64,000 nucleotides of DNA from Torymus aiolomorphi (lineage: Eukaryota; Arthropoda; Insecta; Hymenoptera; Torymidae), in assembly GCA_036365515.1 (NCBI GenBank), contig CM070874.1, positions 220,084,942-220,148,941 of the forward strand. Reading direction: 5' to 3'. Shown here piece after piece: positions 46,286-58,090 of this stretch. Both the position numbers and the translations under genes were made by a program. How positions within the stretch are numbered: position 1 is the first letter of the stretch; every line of letters starts with the position of its first letter. Under the pieces are notes generated by a model. That model saw only the letters and a program-made list of their open reading frames with translations, was not told where the DNA came from and did no database searches.

Positions 46286-46785
46286 GAATACTTAAGAAGA
46301 TATTAAAGAGGATATTTAAGAGGATATTCAAGAGGATATTCAAGAAGATATTCAAAAAGACATACTTAAGAGGATATTTAAAAAGATATTGAAGGAAACA
46401 ACAAAAAGAAATTCCTAGTTTCATAGTATACTGTTAAGATAATGTGTACTTACCGACAAATTTTAGAACATGTATATCTTTTGCAAATAATAATTGAATT
46501 ACTAAAAAAAAAAATTGAGTATAGTATTTATATATACGGAGCGCCTGACAGAGCTGTTTTTCCAAAAATCTACTCAGAATTTATTTAATTAAATAAAAGC
46601 CGCAATGCCGATAAGTAGGGATCTGTAATACTTCGAATTTTGCCAGTATTAAAACGAGCGTATCTCATGGAAATGCTGATAGAATCGCACAAAAAAAAAA
46701 TCTGAGCATAGTATTTACATACACGGAGCGCCTGACAGAATTGTTTTTCCAAATAAACGTTCGAATGTTTATGAATTAAATAATG
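46286..46785 (+). repeat. 15-bp minisatellite and a 188-bp-spaced direct repeat
   Basis: 46290-46405 holds about seven copies of a 15-bp unit (AAGAGGATATTCAAG type). 46500-46570 and 46690-46760 share GAGTATAGTATTTATATA-type sequence followed by ACGGAGCGCCTGACAGA and TTGTTTTTCCAAA. Confidence 0.7.
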
Positions 46786-49371
46786 AAATTGGGTTGATTT
46801 TGAGGTTCACATCGCCTTAAGTCCTGAACGTCGAGGAAATTACTCTTATGGTTGATAGTTGATTATATTTATGGTTATATTACCTTTTTACTGTTGACGA
46901 AGGTTCTTGAAATAAATAGATGCTGGTTAATGAATTGCACTGTTTATTTAGTTAATAATTTTTCGATATAAAGGGTATACAGTCCCGATTACTTTACAAA
47001 TACTTTGATCGATTTTGTTTTATTAATTTTTTTCCTAATTACGCTTTGTTTTGGCGAAACAATTATTACAAATAATTTACTAATACAATGTAAGAATGCT
47101 CTCGTTATTTGATATGGGCTCAAATTTGCCTGCACAATAATATTCGCTCCTATTATCGGCTGAAGTTGTACGGAGCTCGCGATCTGTTCACGATTACTAA
47201 AGCGCGTAGCGCGTGTTCCGTTATTTATAAATCGTTTAATTCGGGTTAAAGATAATCTTGAGGAGGAGTCGAGATCATCTTATTAAACAAATGAAGTAAA
47301 CATTTAAAAATTATCCTTTCGATTTCACAGTTGAAAAGTGCTGAGTCTAAACAAAGTTGCGATGAGCGTTTTCTTTCACGATATCAGTGGCTCGCTACGT
47401 CACACTGGCTGTTGCGTAGTCGAAATGCTGTGCTGTTAAAATTCGCACTCGCATCGTTTTGTGGGTCAGAAAAATGAATGTTTGAGTTTTAATTTCTAAG
47501 ATACATCACAGTACACTTGTGTAATTGCACTTGCCTTGTCTCCGTGCCGTTGAATGCAATGTTTTCGAAATTCGCATATATGTCGTTTGTGTGTCAGAAA
47601 ATGACTGATGAGACAAATGCATGTTAATTTGAGTTTAGAGATACGTCACAGACGTAACAATACTACAATTCATATAATAGCTTATGATAAGAAATATCGT
47701 CATTCAAGTTGTAGCATACTCGAATAGCAATGTATGTACTCTATAATAAAGGAAATCTGACGATGTCACCGTCACAAACACTGGTTAATACTGTTATGCG
47801 TACGTAATTTGAAAGAGTAGTTAAGGGAAATCGTATATTTACATAATAATTAATAAGTTCTGCGTGACCTCCACTCTTAGCTGCACTATAATCAACATTT
47901 CGTTCTTATATTCAATGATTATATTACAATATAGTACGGAATGTACAGAACACCGTATGACAGGCTATGACAGCGTGTCATATAGGAAAGAACATCTTAT
48001 AAGCGATCGCATAAGCGCTGATCGAGATGAGTAAAGAAAAAATAATTTTTATTATAAAATTTTAATTTACCGGAAAAAGTGCTCTTATAAAAAGGCTGCA
48101 GCATTTGATTTATGAATAAAGGCAATGACAAATTTTCTAATATAAAAAAGATGGATTTGAGATTGTCATCTCTAATGATTATGATTGGTTGATTTGAAAT
48201 GGATATATAAAATGGAAAAGGTTAAAAAAAAATCTTTTCGTAATACTAGTCATTTTGTCAAAAATAGTGGTACTAAAATTCCGTAAAAAAAGAAATAAAG
48301 TAGAAAAAAAGACCTATAATTGTCTTTTTGTTAAACTGTAAAATATTAATTTCTTGAAAAGTAACGTAGCTTTCAAGATTTAAGTTGAAATGCAGAGAAT
48401 TAAACTAAATTTAGAAACGATAAACACCATAAAAAAAGCGATTCTCATACACCGAAATAATATTCTTTTCAACACGCCGTGCGGGAAGTTCGATTTCCCA
48501 CACGCTATTCAAAAAAGCTGGTGTAGAAAACGAACTTCTCGCACCTTGTGTAAAAAAATACTGCACGGAACTCGTGCAGGAATTAGGTGAATTGCGCATG
48601 AGAGAAAATTGCCACTCGAACGAAGCGAGGTAGCGTTATGTGCTATACTCTTGAATTACCTTATCTTATAAATCACATCATTTTTTAACGAATTAATGTT
48701 TTACAGTTTTCAAAAAAGGAAATGAAATGTCATGTTCTCTATTTTAATGCTCATTTGCAAAATTTTAATATTATTTTTTATCAGAAAATGACCAGCATTT
48801 GAAAATGATTATTTTTAGCATTTTTCTTGTTTTATGTATTTCAAGCATAACTTATAATTCACGTAAATTTTTCAGGAATAAATATTTTTAAATCTTCAGA
48901 AAACCAAAAATACTGAGTTTTTAGTTTATTTGTTCTTTTTTTTTTTTTTTAATTTTTCGTCATGCACGTTCATTTTCTGTTCGTTTATTACGGTGCCATG
49001 AAGAAGAAAAAACTTTACGCAGGGAGGTGTGCCTTACAAAAATATTTTATCAGCTTTGAGACCGATATAGTAGTAACCTTTTTATATATTTTCTCATAAA
49101 CGTCTAGAATAGATCTTAAAAATAAGTTTAGAGGGTAAAAAATCCTCAAGGTACCTTCATAATCGCGCTACCTTGGTAAAAATGCTAACCATCGATTGAC
49201 GAACCGTTGGTCAATTTTGAAATTAAAACGTCACACCATGATTATCTTGCTTTTATCAACGAGAAATAACTATTTAGGTGAAAGTATAGATGAAAATACA
49301 TTGTAGATGTTTTAAAATATAATGATTGTTATCAATAGTTTAAATTAAATTTTAATGATTCTTAAGGTGAT
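46786..49371. other. Intergenic, no gene seen
   Basis: Largely AT-rich. A weak inverted repeat occurs at 48466-48590 (GCGGGAAGTTCGATTTC against GAACTTCTCGCACC). No supported coding frame in 2.6 kb. Confidence 0.45.
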
Positions 49372-49570
49372 GTGCGGCCTCCTTGATACCGAGAATGGCA
49401 GAGATCCGTTTTTCTCTTCCAACTTAGAATTTTTAGAAAATAAATCTTTGACACGTTGTAGATTCAGTAAAAGGACTGCAACGTATCAAAGATTTTTTCT
49501 TAAAATTGGAAGTTGAATGGCAAAAATAGATCCCTACAATCGTCGGTAATGGTTAAACCGCCTATCATTT
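49372..49570. mobile_element. Imperfect foldback element
   Basis: AAGGTGATGTGCGGCC at the left pairs imperfectly with ACCGCCTATCATTTT at the right. Inner words ATCTTTGACACGTTG and CAACGTATCAAAGAT are inverted around 49470. Confidence 0.6.
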
Positions 49571-50237
49571 TAATCAAATTAAGAATACAAATAAAGAATT
49601 CTGAAAGCGCATTTATATTAATATTATAAATAGCTATATTCAAACGCGCTTCGCGCGTTACTTTTCTGTTTTTGCGGTTATGTATGCTATCTTTATTACG
49701 TTTTACTTTTAACTTAAGAATTTTTTCTAAGTCAGTACTTAACCTACTACTCTAAATGTAAAAGTTAATACTACTTTTATACTACTCTAAATGTAAAAAT
49801 ATCATTTAAATATTCAAACATAAATTTTTCGCGCCTTCTTCTTATCGACCAATCAAAATCAATCCTTTAGATGCTTCAACATGGCCGCTCATCACTTTTT
49901 TAAGAAGGATTATTTATCACCCGAATCGAAGGCGAGGGTGACAAATATGAGATCTGAGGAATTTTTTACTTACTTCCGTGGTGCATATACTAATTTTGTC
50001 CACGAGGAGTGTAAAATACGCATGGTGTTTTGCGCCACAGGGCGTACAGTAATCACACAGACGACGACGCCGCCTACCGACGATGACGCGAGCACTCGAG
50101 CGGCGACCGGCGAGCATCGCTTGTAGCGCATTGCGCATGCGCAGAGCATCTCTGTACACACACGCACGATACATCTATTTTATTTTTAATGTTTATGACT
50201 CTGTAGAAATGCTGCTCATTACCCGTATGGTACAATA
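49571..50237. other. Repeat scraps, no gene
   Basis: Contains CGCGCTTCGCGCG near 49650. The 49921-49990 segment (CGAAGGCGAGGGTGACAAAT) shares sequence with 27424-27480 and with the inverse at 57395-57425. The 50040-50130 part is GC-rich. Confidence 0.45.
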
Positions 50238-50517
50238 ATCTATTTTTTTTTGTTACGAATTATGTAAAATGATGAGAACTCTCTTCTAAGTTTCAGCATA
50301 TTATACATTTGTGCAAAATTTCGAATCAAAATATTCATTAGTTTTTGTGCAAACTTTGAACGAAATTCCGAGATGATGCCGAGCTCAAATCTCATATTTT
50401 GTTCAAAGTTTTTGCAAAAACTAAAGCATATTTTCACTTGAAACTTTGCCAGAATGAAAGAGAATAAAAAAATACAGAAGAGAGTTCTCATTATTTTGCA
50501 TAATTCGGTCTATTTTT
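50238..50517. repeat. Inverted repeat carrying the KRVLIILHNS coding word at both ends
   Basis: ACGAATTATGTAAAATGATG followed by AGAACTCTCTTCT at the left is inverted at 50476-50508. The same word is at 8685-8720. The interior has a second inverted pair around AAACTTTGAAC. Confidence 0.65.
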
Positions 50518-50579
50518 ATTGTTATTAAGTAAAAACCAACCGTATTGTCTCGGTCGGTAACAATCGAGTAAGGCATCCC

Positions 50580-51059
50580 CTTAAAATCAATGTTTAAAAC
50601 GGACTTAATTTAATTCACGCATATATAGTGTAAAATTGAGTCCACATTGCAAAGGGGATATCAAAAACAAGACAAGCCTTGTAATTCTGACTCTCCGAAA
50701 GAGTCATCTGAACGGTTGAATTACATGGCTTATATACTCTTGCCCATCCAGTGTATTCACAGAAAGCACTACCGACGCGCCGCATAGTGGTGATAAAGGG
50801 GAACTTGTGATGGACGGCTCTCAGTAAGCAAGCTTCGGCTATTTATCAGGTATGCGGCGCGTCGGTAGTACTTTCTGTAGATATACTGGATAGCCGAGAG
50901 TATATAAGCCATGTAATTCAACTGTTCAGATGACTCTTTCGAAGAGTCTGAATTACAAGGCTTGTCTTGTTTTTGATATCCCCTTTGCAATGTAGACTCA
51001 ATTTTACGCCATATATATAAGTGACGTAAATTAAGTTCGTTTTAAAGATTGATTTTAAA
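50580..51059. mobile_element. Foldback element, ~210-bp arms
   Basis: TTAAAATCAATGTTTAAAAC at the left is inverted at the right to 51059. Inner arm words include GGGGATATCAAAAACAAGAC, GAATTACATGGCTTATATAC and GACGCGCCGCAT. The loop (about 50790-50850) is GC-richer. Confidence 0.8.
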
Positions 51060-51104
51060 ACATAAGCACTTCAAATTTAATGTGTATCTGGTGTTATTAA
51101 GTCT

Positions 51105-51490
51105 CGCGAATATGGCGTTTATGTCAAAGCAACATTGAGGCAATATTGCTTCAACAATCAGTACTATGCGGGAACATTCATCTAGTGTTGATATATATTA
51201 TACAAATATTCTTACAATATCGCAAAATCATCTGAAAAATCAACATAAAAATAGAATTATAAAATTAATATTCCTTTCGTGTAGATAAATATTGGCTAAA
51301 TATTGCTGCAATATTGATGTGGCAGAGAGCCTGACCCATCATTATAAAAAAGCAATGGAAAAACTGAAATAATGGTTTGCAGCAATATTGCTCCATGGTT
51401 GCATCCATGTATACTTACGTTGAGGAAACACTAGCGAATATGGAGAATATGTCGAAGCAAAATATAGAGGCAATATTGCTCCAATATTGA
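51105..51490 (+). repeat. Direct repeat built on GCAATATTGC palindromes
   Basis: 51110-51175 and 51424-51490 both read GAATATGG...GTC(A/G)AAGCAA...GAGGCAATATTGCT...CAAT. Further CAATATTG words lie between (51305, 51320, 51384). Confidence 0.55.
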
Positions 51491-52379
51491 GTGCTGTAGG
51501 GGTTTTTTTAGAACCGTAACCATTTAATCTTGCTAAGTCTTAAATATTATTTTTCAACCCAATCACAAAACAAGCAAATTAAAGATCGTTTTCACCAGTT
51601 TTATTTTCTCTTCTTGAAATAGTTTTTAAGACTTCACTAGAGTAAATGGTTACTGTTTTGAGAAGAGGCTTTTTTAAAATATTTTTTCCAAATAAAGCAA
51701 AAAATGTCCATGACTTGAGTAACATATTTTTCTGTGAGCAATATTTTATTAATAAAATAGCGAAAAACAGCTTTTAAAACATTTAAAAAGTCGATTTTTG
51801 GCTATTACTTTACAGGATTTGATTTTACACAAAAATGTTAAATACAAAACTTGTAGGTAATATTTAAACAACACAACTTTTTCCTATTGTACACTTTTTT
51901 TGCACAATCAATTCCTGACGAGTTAAACTCATAAAAACGATTATTTGCGCATAAATATATATAACATGGACGATTTTTGGCTATAACTTGACATGACTTA
52001 ACTTTATATAAATATGTTAAATACAAAAGTTCTATATAATATTTTAACAAAAGTTTTTCCCATTTAACATTTTCATGTAAAATCAGTTCCTAACGAGTTA
52101 GACCTATAAAAACGATTTGTAATGCCTAAATACAACTGAAATAGTCGATTATCGCTTATTTTTCAAGGATTTGACTTTACACAAAAATATTAAACACAAA
52201 AGATATAGATAAAATTTAAACAAAACTTTTTCCCCATTAATATTTTCATGTACAATCAATCCCTGATGATCTAAACCTATAAACATGATTTTTAACACCT
52301 TAATAGAACTTATATAGTCAATTTACGCTTATTATTTAACAGAATTCGATTCAACACAGAAATATGAATTATAATAGCT

Positions 52380-52720
52380 ATAAATTGGATCGGAAAAATG
52401 AATATAACATTCCAAAGATCATATAATTATAAAAATATAATAATAAGATATAAAATTACGTTTGATTACAATGTTAATTGGGATAAGCACATTAAAAACA
52501 TAATTAAAAACGAAATATCTACTTTTAATTTTTTACAAAATGACAAATATTATGCAAAATAAAACATTGTTGATTAGTTTATTATGCTCTTTTTAACAGC
52601 ATTATAAGTTATGGGATAAAAAATAGCTTGGGGGAGTTTATGTATGAATAGTTTACCACCATTACAAAATCTACGCAGCAAAATCTTTAAAATTATCTCT
52701 CTCGGGATGGTCTGCGAAAC
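52380..52720 (+). pseudogene. Fossil non-LTR reverse-transcriptase C-terminus, left arm
   Basis: The plus reading ITFDYNVNWDKHIKNIIKNE then, in shifting frames, LTAL and KIAWGSL, matches the end of jockey/CR1-type ORF2 (compare NFDYNLKWDEHINYLIKKTS and INYGIIAWGG at 58.6-58.8 kb). Stops and frame slips throughout. Confidence 0.55.
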
Positions 52721-53195
52721 ACATAACGGTGTATTTTAATAGAACAGAGCCCCTGAAGCGAGTTCTTATAACTGGCTAAACTTATAAATTAATATGCCGA
52801 AATAATCTTACCAGTAATAACTACCTACCCGTAGCGAATCCAAACACACACTGTACTTTTTAAGTTTTTCTCCAGTCTTTCATTACCTATCCCTTCGCAC
52901 CGTAAAGCACTGACACTCTTGAATCACTGCTGGGGCGGCAGAAGTAGCAAAGTAAGGCTGGCTGGTCCAGGTTGGCGCGTGTACTCCATCGATGTCAGTC
53001 TGCTCACGATAATCTAACTAGCAGCCAGCCGCTAGATCAGCAGCCTCGTAATCTGCTGAAAGGGAAGGTCTAATGGAGACCTCACTCGTTCTCTCACTGT
53101 CAGGAACAGCCTCAGTATAGAAGCCGACCAAGACACAAGCAGCAAATCAGCTACACACAGCCACCACTATGGGCCAAGCAGGGAGAGTTGAATAC

Positions 53196-53588
53196 CTAAA
53201 AACCACATATGGCTAATAAATAATTGACTCGAACAACATCACCACACCCAAGAGACAGTCTGCAGAAGTGCTCATCATTTACTCCTTTCGCTGTTTCAGA
53301 TACCTGCAATAAGAGAAACGTTCTATCACCCCCCCCCCCCCCCCCATCAGAAAGGTTAGGAACGAGAAAGGGCTTACCAAATCGGCTTCCGTTGCTAACC
53401 CTGCTGTCTTGCTGTTTCCGACGAGTCACCATCAACCGCCGGACACGATGAGAGGGATGACATTCACCAGGACGCCGTATTATAGCATAGGGAGCCGGAC
53501 GACGCGATTGTGTATAATAGGTATTAGGTAATATATACGCGCGCACGGTGGGTACGGCCGCGGCAGCGGGACAGCGGCGGCCCGTCAC
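53196..53588 (-). CDS. Open frame in left arm of giant palindrome 2
   Basis: The minus frame reads HRVRRLMVTRRKQ, SNGSRFGKPFLVPNLSDGGG, TFLLLQVSETAKGVNDEH and RLSLGCGDVVRVNYLLAICG to a stop. A matching frame occupies the right arm. Inside it lies a good donor (TTTGGTAAGC) and acceptor (TTATTGCAG) about 65-75 bases apart, so part of the frame may really be a short intron. A run of about 18 C/G lies within it. Unknown family, no predicted function. Confidence 0.35.
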   Translation of the reverse strand: MTGRRCPAAAAVPTVRAYILPNTYYTQSRRPAPYAIIRRPGECHPSHRVRRLMVTRRKQQDSRVSNGSRFGKPFLVPNLSDGGGGGGDRTFLLLQVSETAKGVNDEHFCRLSLGCGDVVRVNYLLAICGF

Positions 53589-53862
53589 GGCTGCAGCAAT
53601 AGCAGTGCGCGCAGCCGCTCATACACGTGGCGCTAACGTCAAGGCGCTGGTGACCGGGATTGAAAAGAAGAGCCAGACTGCCGAGTGCTGTATATGTATA
53701 TAGTAATGCCGAGCGTTTTCCTTATTTTCGTCTCCCGTTCGCCGTGTGTGTGTGTGTGCACCAACGAATGTTTTTCGTAATTGAGATTCTAGTGCCAAAG
53801 TACGAGAGCCACGTCCCGGCCGCCGTTCTTTTTTTAGTTAGGAACCCGCGAACGGCACCGCC

Positions 53863-54216
53863 GTGCCCACCTATATACCTATTATATACAATCGCGTCGC
53901 CCGGCTCCCGGCGACCCCAACGATGACAGCGGCTGCTACAATACGGCGTTCTGGTGAATGTCATATCTCTCATCGTGTCCGGCGCTTGATGGTTACTCTT
54001 CGGAAACAGCACGGTAGCAGGATCAGCAACGGAAACCGATTTGGTAAGCCCTTTCTCGTTCCTAACCTTTCTAATGGGGGTGCTGATGGAACGTTTCTCT
54101 TGTTGCAGGTATCTGGGGCAGCAAAAGGAGTAAACGATGAGCACTGCTGCAGACTGTCTCTTGGTTGTGGTGATGTTATTCGAGTCAATTATTTATTAGA
54201 CATATGTGGTTTTTAG
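53863..54216 (+). CDS. Open frame in right arm of giant palindrome 2
   Basis: The plus frame reads HRVRRLMVTLRKQHGSRISN, RFGKPFLVPNLSNGGADGTF, LLLQVSGAAKGVNDEHCCRL and SLGCGDVIRVNYLLDICGF to a stop, closely matching the left-arm frame with scattered substitutions and no frame-breaking indel. The same GTAAGC donor and TTGTTGCAG acceptor are preserved. Unknown family. Retention of both the frame and the splice-like sites in two diverged arms is the only evidence for function. Confidence 0.35.
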   Translation: MPTYIPIIYNRVARLPATPTMTAAATIRRSGECHISHRVRRLMVTLRKQHGSRISNGNRFGKPFLVPNLSNGGADGTFLLLQVSGAAKGVNDEHCCRLSLGCGDVIRVNYLLDICGF

Positions 54217-55529
54217 GTATTCAACTCTCCCTGCTTGGCCCATAGTAGTGGCTGTGTGTAGCTGATTTGCTGCTTGTGCCTTCGTCGGCTTCTATGCTGA
54301 GGCTGTTCCTGACAATGAGACGACGAGTGAAGGTCTCCACTAGACCTTCCCTTCCAGCAGATTAAGAGGTTACTGATCTAGCGGCTGGCTGCTAGTTAGA
54401 TTATCGTGAGTAGACTGACATCGATGGAGTACACGCGCCAACCTGAGCCAGCCAGCATTACCTTGATACTTCTGCAGCCCCAGCAGTGATTCAAAAGTGT
54501 CAGTGCTTTACGATGCGAAGGGATAGGTAATGATAGACTGGAGAAAAATTTAAAACGTACAGTGTGTGTGTTTAGATTCGCTACGGGTAGGTAGTTATTA
54601 CTGATAAGATTATTTCGGCATATTAATTTATAAGTTTAGCCAGTGTATAAGAACTCGCCTCAGGGGTTCTGTTGTATTAAAATACACCGTTATGTATTTC
54701 GCAGATCATCCAGCGAGACTTGCCTATGTAATAGTTTTCTACAGCCCTATAAGACTGACACAGTCAGCTAGAACATTACATTATATAAACATTCTTTATA
54801 CATGGAAATTTGCCATGTTACAAAAGCTATAGCACATACATTACACAAGCGTTTTTTTTAAATATGATATTACTTTAATATGTACTTATATAATATTACG
54901 TAATTTTGATTCTTTTAGTTTAGCATCAATTTATATTTATTTTTTTATTAAAACCAGAAATTTACAAAGTAAGTTCTACATAGGTAAATCAATTACCTGA
55001 TCATAGGTCCGGTAGATAAAAAAAAAATTACTAGCTAAGCTACATACTAATTTCACAACTGTTATTCATCTGTATCTCAAAAAGAAAAAAACAGAGAAAC
55101 CAGTAGTGTGTGTATGCATAACTAATGTAAATAATTTGTTTATAACGCTTAGGTCCTGTGAACATAGTTAATAAGTTAAGCTGTGTATTCTTATATAAAA
55201 TTTGTTATAAAAACAGTAACATAACATAATTATATATTTTTAGCAACCCAACTTTTTAAACTTTTTATTATAGTAATTCTATTACATCTAAGTTTTTTTA
55301 AATCATTTGACAAAGAATTAGAAGTTCTGACAGCTTCTAGGTAGCGGTTTTTGTTACTTATTGTTCTAGTTTTTGTTGGTATCTGTATACTTTTATTTTT
55401 TGTATTAATTGTTTATCTCTGATGTCTACTTTTTAGTTACTCATAATAATATTAGTTGCTCAATCGCAAAAGTATTTTTGTGTATAATTTTAAAGATTTT
55501 GCTTTGTAGATTTTGTAATGATCGTAGAC

Positions 55530-55840
55530 TATTCATCGATTAGCTACCCCAAGCTATTTTTATCCCATAATTTATAATGCTATTAAAAAGAGCATAATAT
55601 AGTATCAACAATGTTTTATTTTCCACTATATTTGTCATTTTGTAAAAAATGAAAAGTAGATATTTCGTTTTTAATTATGTCTTTAATGTGCTTATCCCTT
55701 TTAATATTGTAATCAAACGTAATTTTGTATCTTATTATTATATTTTTATAATTATATGATCTTTTGAATGTTATATTGATTTTTCCGATCTAATTTATAG
55801 CTATTGTATTTCATATTTCTGTGTTAAATCGAATTCTGTT
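55530..55840 (-). pseudogene. Fossil non-LTR reverse-transcriptase C-terminus, right arm
   Basis: Mirror copy of 52380-52720, better preserved: LLILYYALFNSIINYGIKIA followed by WGS, then SLQNLQSKIFKII after a frame slip. It confirms that the palindrome captured an already broken retrotransposon end. Confidence 0.55.
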
Positions 55841-57099
55841 AAATAATAAGCGAAAATTGACTATATAAATTGTATTGAGGTCTTAAAAATTGTGTTAATA
55901 GGTTTAAATTATCAGAGATTGATTGTACATGAAAATGTTAATTGGAAAAAAGTTTTGTTTAAATTTTATCTATATCTTTTGTGTTTAACATTTTTGTGTA
56001 ACGTCAAATCCTTGAACAATAAGTGAAAATTGACTATTTCAGGTGCATTTAGGCATTAAAAATCATTTTTATAGATCTAACTCGCTAGGAATTGATTTTA
56101 CATGAAAATGTTGAATGGGAAAAAGTTTTGTTAAAATATTATATACAACTTTTGTATTTAACATATTTATATAAAATTAAATCCTGTCAAGTTACAGCCG
56201 AAAATCGTTATATATATTTATGCGCAAATAATCGTTTTTATGAGTTTAACTCGTCAGGAATTGATTGTGCAAAAAATTATTCAATAGGAAAAAGTTGTAT
56301 TGTTTAAATGTTATCTAAAACTTTTGTATTTAACATTTTTGTGTAAAATCAAATCCTGTAAAGTAATAGCCAAAAATCGACTTTTTAAATATTTTAAACG
56401 CTGTTTTTCGCTATTTTATTAATAAAATATTGCTCACAGAAAAATATGTTACTCAAGTCATGGACATTTTTTGCTTTATTTGGAAAAAATATTTTAAAAA
56501 AACCTCTTCTCAAAACAGTAACCATTTACTCTAGTGAAGTCTTAAAAACTATTTCAAGAAGAAAAATAAAACTGGTGAAAACAATGTTTAATTTGCTTGT
56601 TTTAGGGTTGAAAAATATTGATTCGTTCTAAAGTTATGAAAGTTTAAATTTGAGCAATAAAAATGCACTGTTAAATGCCTAAAATACGCTGTTTGAATTC
56701 ATGCATATTTTGGTACATTTTCGTTACTTAATTTTAAACTTTCATAACTTTAGAACGAATCAATATTTTTGAATTCCAAAAAAGCATATTAAAGATCGTT
56801 TTCTCTAGTTTTATTTTCTCTACTTGAAATGGTATTTAAGACTTTGTAAGATTAAATGGTTACGGTTCTAAGAAGAGGTTTTTTAAATAGATTTTTTCAA
56901 AACAAAAGCAAATAATGTGCATAATTTAAGTTTTTTTGAGCGTTATGGTCTAATGTTGCAGCTTTCTTCATATTTTTAAGTCCAAAAACATATCCTAAAG
57001 TTTGAGCCGCGCCGGTGATCCGGATCGCTGACACTCTCCTGGTAAGTACGAAATATAACCTATTTACTTATAAGTATAAAAAGTGCAAGTTCCTAAATC

Positions 57100-58090
57100 T
57101 CAGGTGAGATTTCCACGTAAGATCTCATCTAAATCTAATGGCTATGTTCAACATAAGTTAAAAATATTGTGATGAAAACTCAGGTGAGAATCTCACCTGG
57201 GAATCTCACCTGAGATCTCATCTGAATTTAATGCCTATGTTCCAAATAAGTAAAAAATAATTTTTTGCCTAGCGGGCCGAAAGTATCACTTTTGCTCCCG
57301 GCGCCCGATCGCAAAGGTTGTGCTTTTGGCCTCGCCAGGCAAAAAAAATTGTATACGCAACATGAGAATAAAGATGGCCACCCCAGAACACATATTTGCC
57401 ACCCGAACCGAAGGCGACTGGCCAACTCTACCTCCCTAGTTGCGTAATATACTAATAATGAAAACTCAGGTGAGAACCTCATCTGGGATCTTATCTGAAT
57501 TTAATGGCTATGTTCCATATAAGTAAAAATATGATACTCGAAACTGAGAATCTCACCTGGGATCTCATCTGAATTTAATCGCTATTATCTAAATAAGTAA
57601 AAAATATTATAATGAAAACTCAGGTGAGAATCTCACCTGAGAATGTCACCTGAGATCTCATCTGAATTTAATGGCTATGTTCCAAATAAGTAAAAAATAT
57701 TAGAATGAAAACTCAGGTGAGAAACTCACCTGAGATCTCATCTACATTTAATGGTTATATTCCACATAAGTAAAAAAATATGATAATCAAAACTCAGGTG
57801 AGAATCTCACCTGAGATCTCATCTGAATTTTATGGCTAAATTTTAAATAAGTAAAAAATATTATAATGAAAACTCAGTTGAGAATCTCACCTGAGATCTC
57901 ATCTGAATTTTATGGCTATGTTCCATACAAGTAAAAAATGATAATGAAAACTCAGGTGAGAATCTTACCCGAGATCTCATCTGAATTTAATGGCTAAATT
58001 TCAAATAAGTGAAAAACTATATAATGAAAACTTAGGTGAGAATCTCACCTGAGATCTCACCTTAAAATTATGTTAATAAACGTCACATGA
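57100..58090 (+). repeat. Satellite of ~80-bp units containing paired E-boxes
   Basis: About ten units of AAACTCAGGTGAGAATCTCA followed by CCTGAGATCTCATCTGAATT, then TTAATGGCTATGTTCCAAAT and AAGTAAAAAATATTATAATG. Each carries CAGGTG and CACCTG facing each other, forming a short palindrome. The array is interrupted at 57255-57440 by a foreign GC-rich piece related to 27.4 and 49.9 kb. Similar words occur at 42990-43060. Confidence 0.85.

Larger units (their letters stand above)
51505..56880. repeat. Giant palindrome 2: ~2-2.8-kb inverted arms around ~300 bp
   Basis: The left arm from TTAGAACCGTAACCATTTAA (51509) to about 53550 is inverted at about 53850-56870. The right arm has an extra 180-bp insert at 56600-56780, itself an inverted repeat (GATTCGTTCTAAAGTTATGA and complement), and a partial third copy of the outer arm. 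Arm contents from outside inward: AT-rich outer segment; three ~175-bp direct units (51785-52320 and mirror); a fossil reverse-transcriptase end; a GC-moderate core with matching open frames. The arms are clearly homologous but visibly diverged. Confidence 0.9.

Noticed and set aside
53196..53588. Poly-Gly segment as a real protein feature
   Set aside because: It is the reading of a C homopolymer that is absent from the right-arm copy and prone to sequencing error.
12059..56880. Giant palindromes as viral hairpin telomeres or Maverick-type ends
   Set aside because: No capsid, polymerase B, integrase or other viral-type genes lie inside or between them; arms contain host-type repeats.
57100..58090. 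CRISPR-like array
   Set aside because: Units are contiguous ~80-bp repeats without unique spacers, in a eukaryotic context; it is a satellite.
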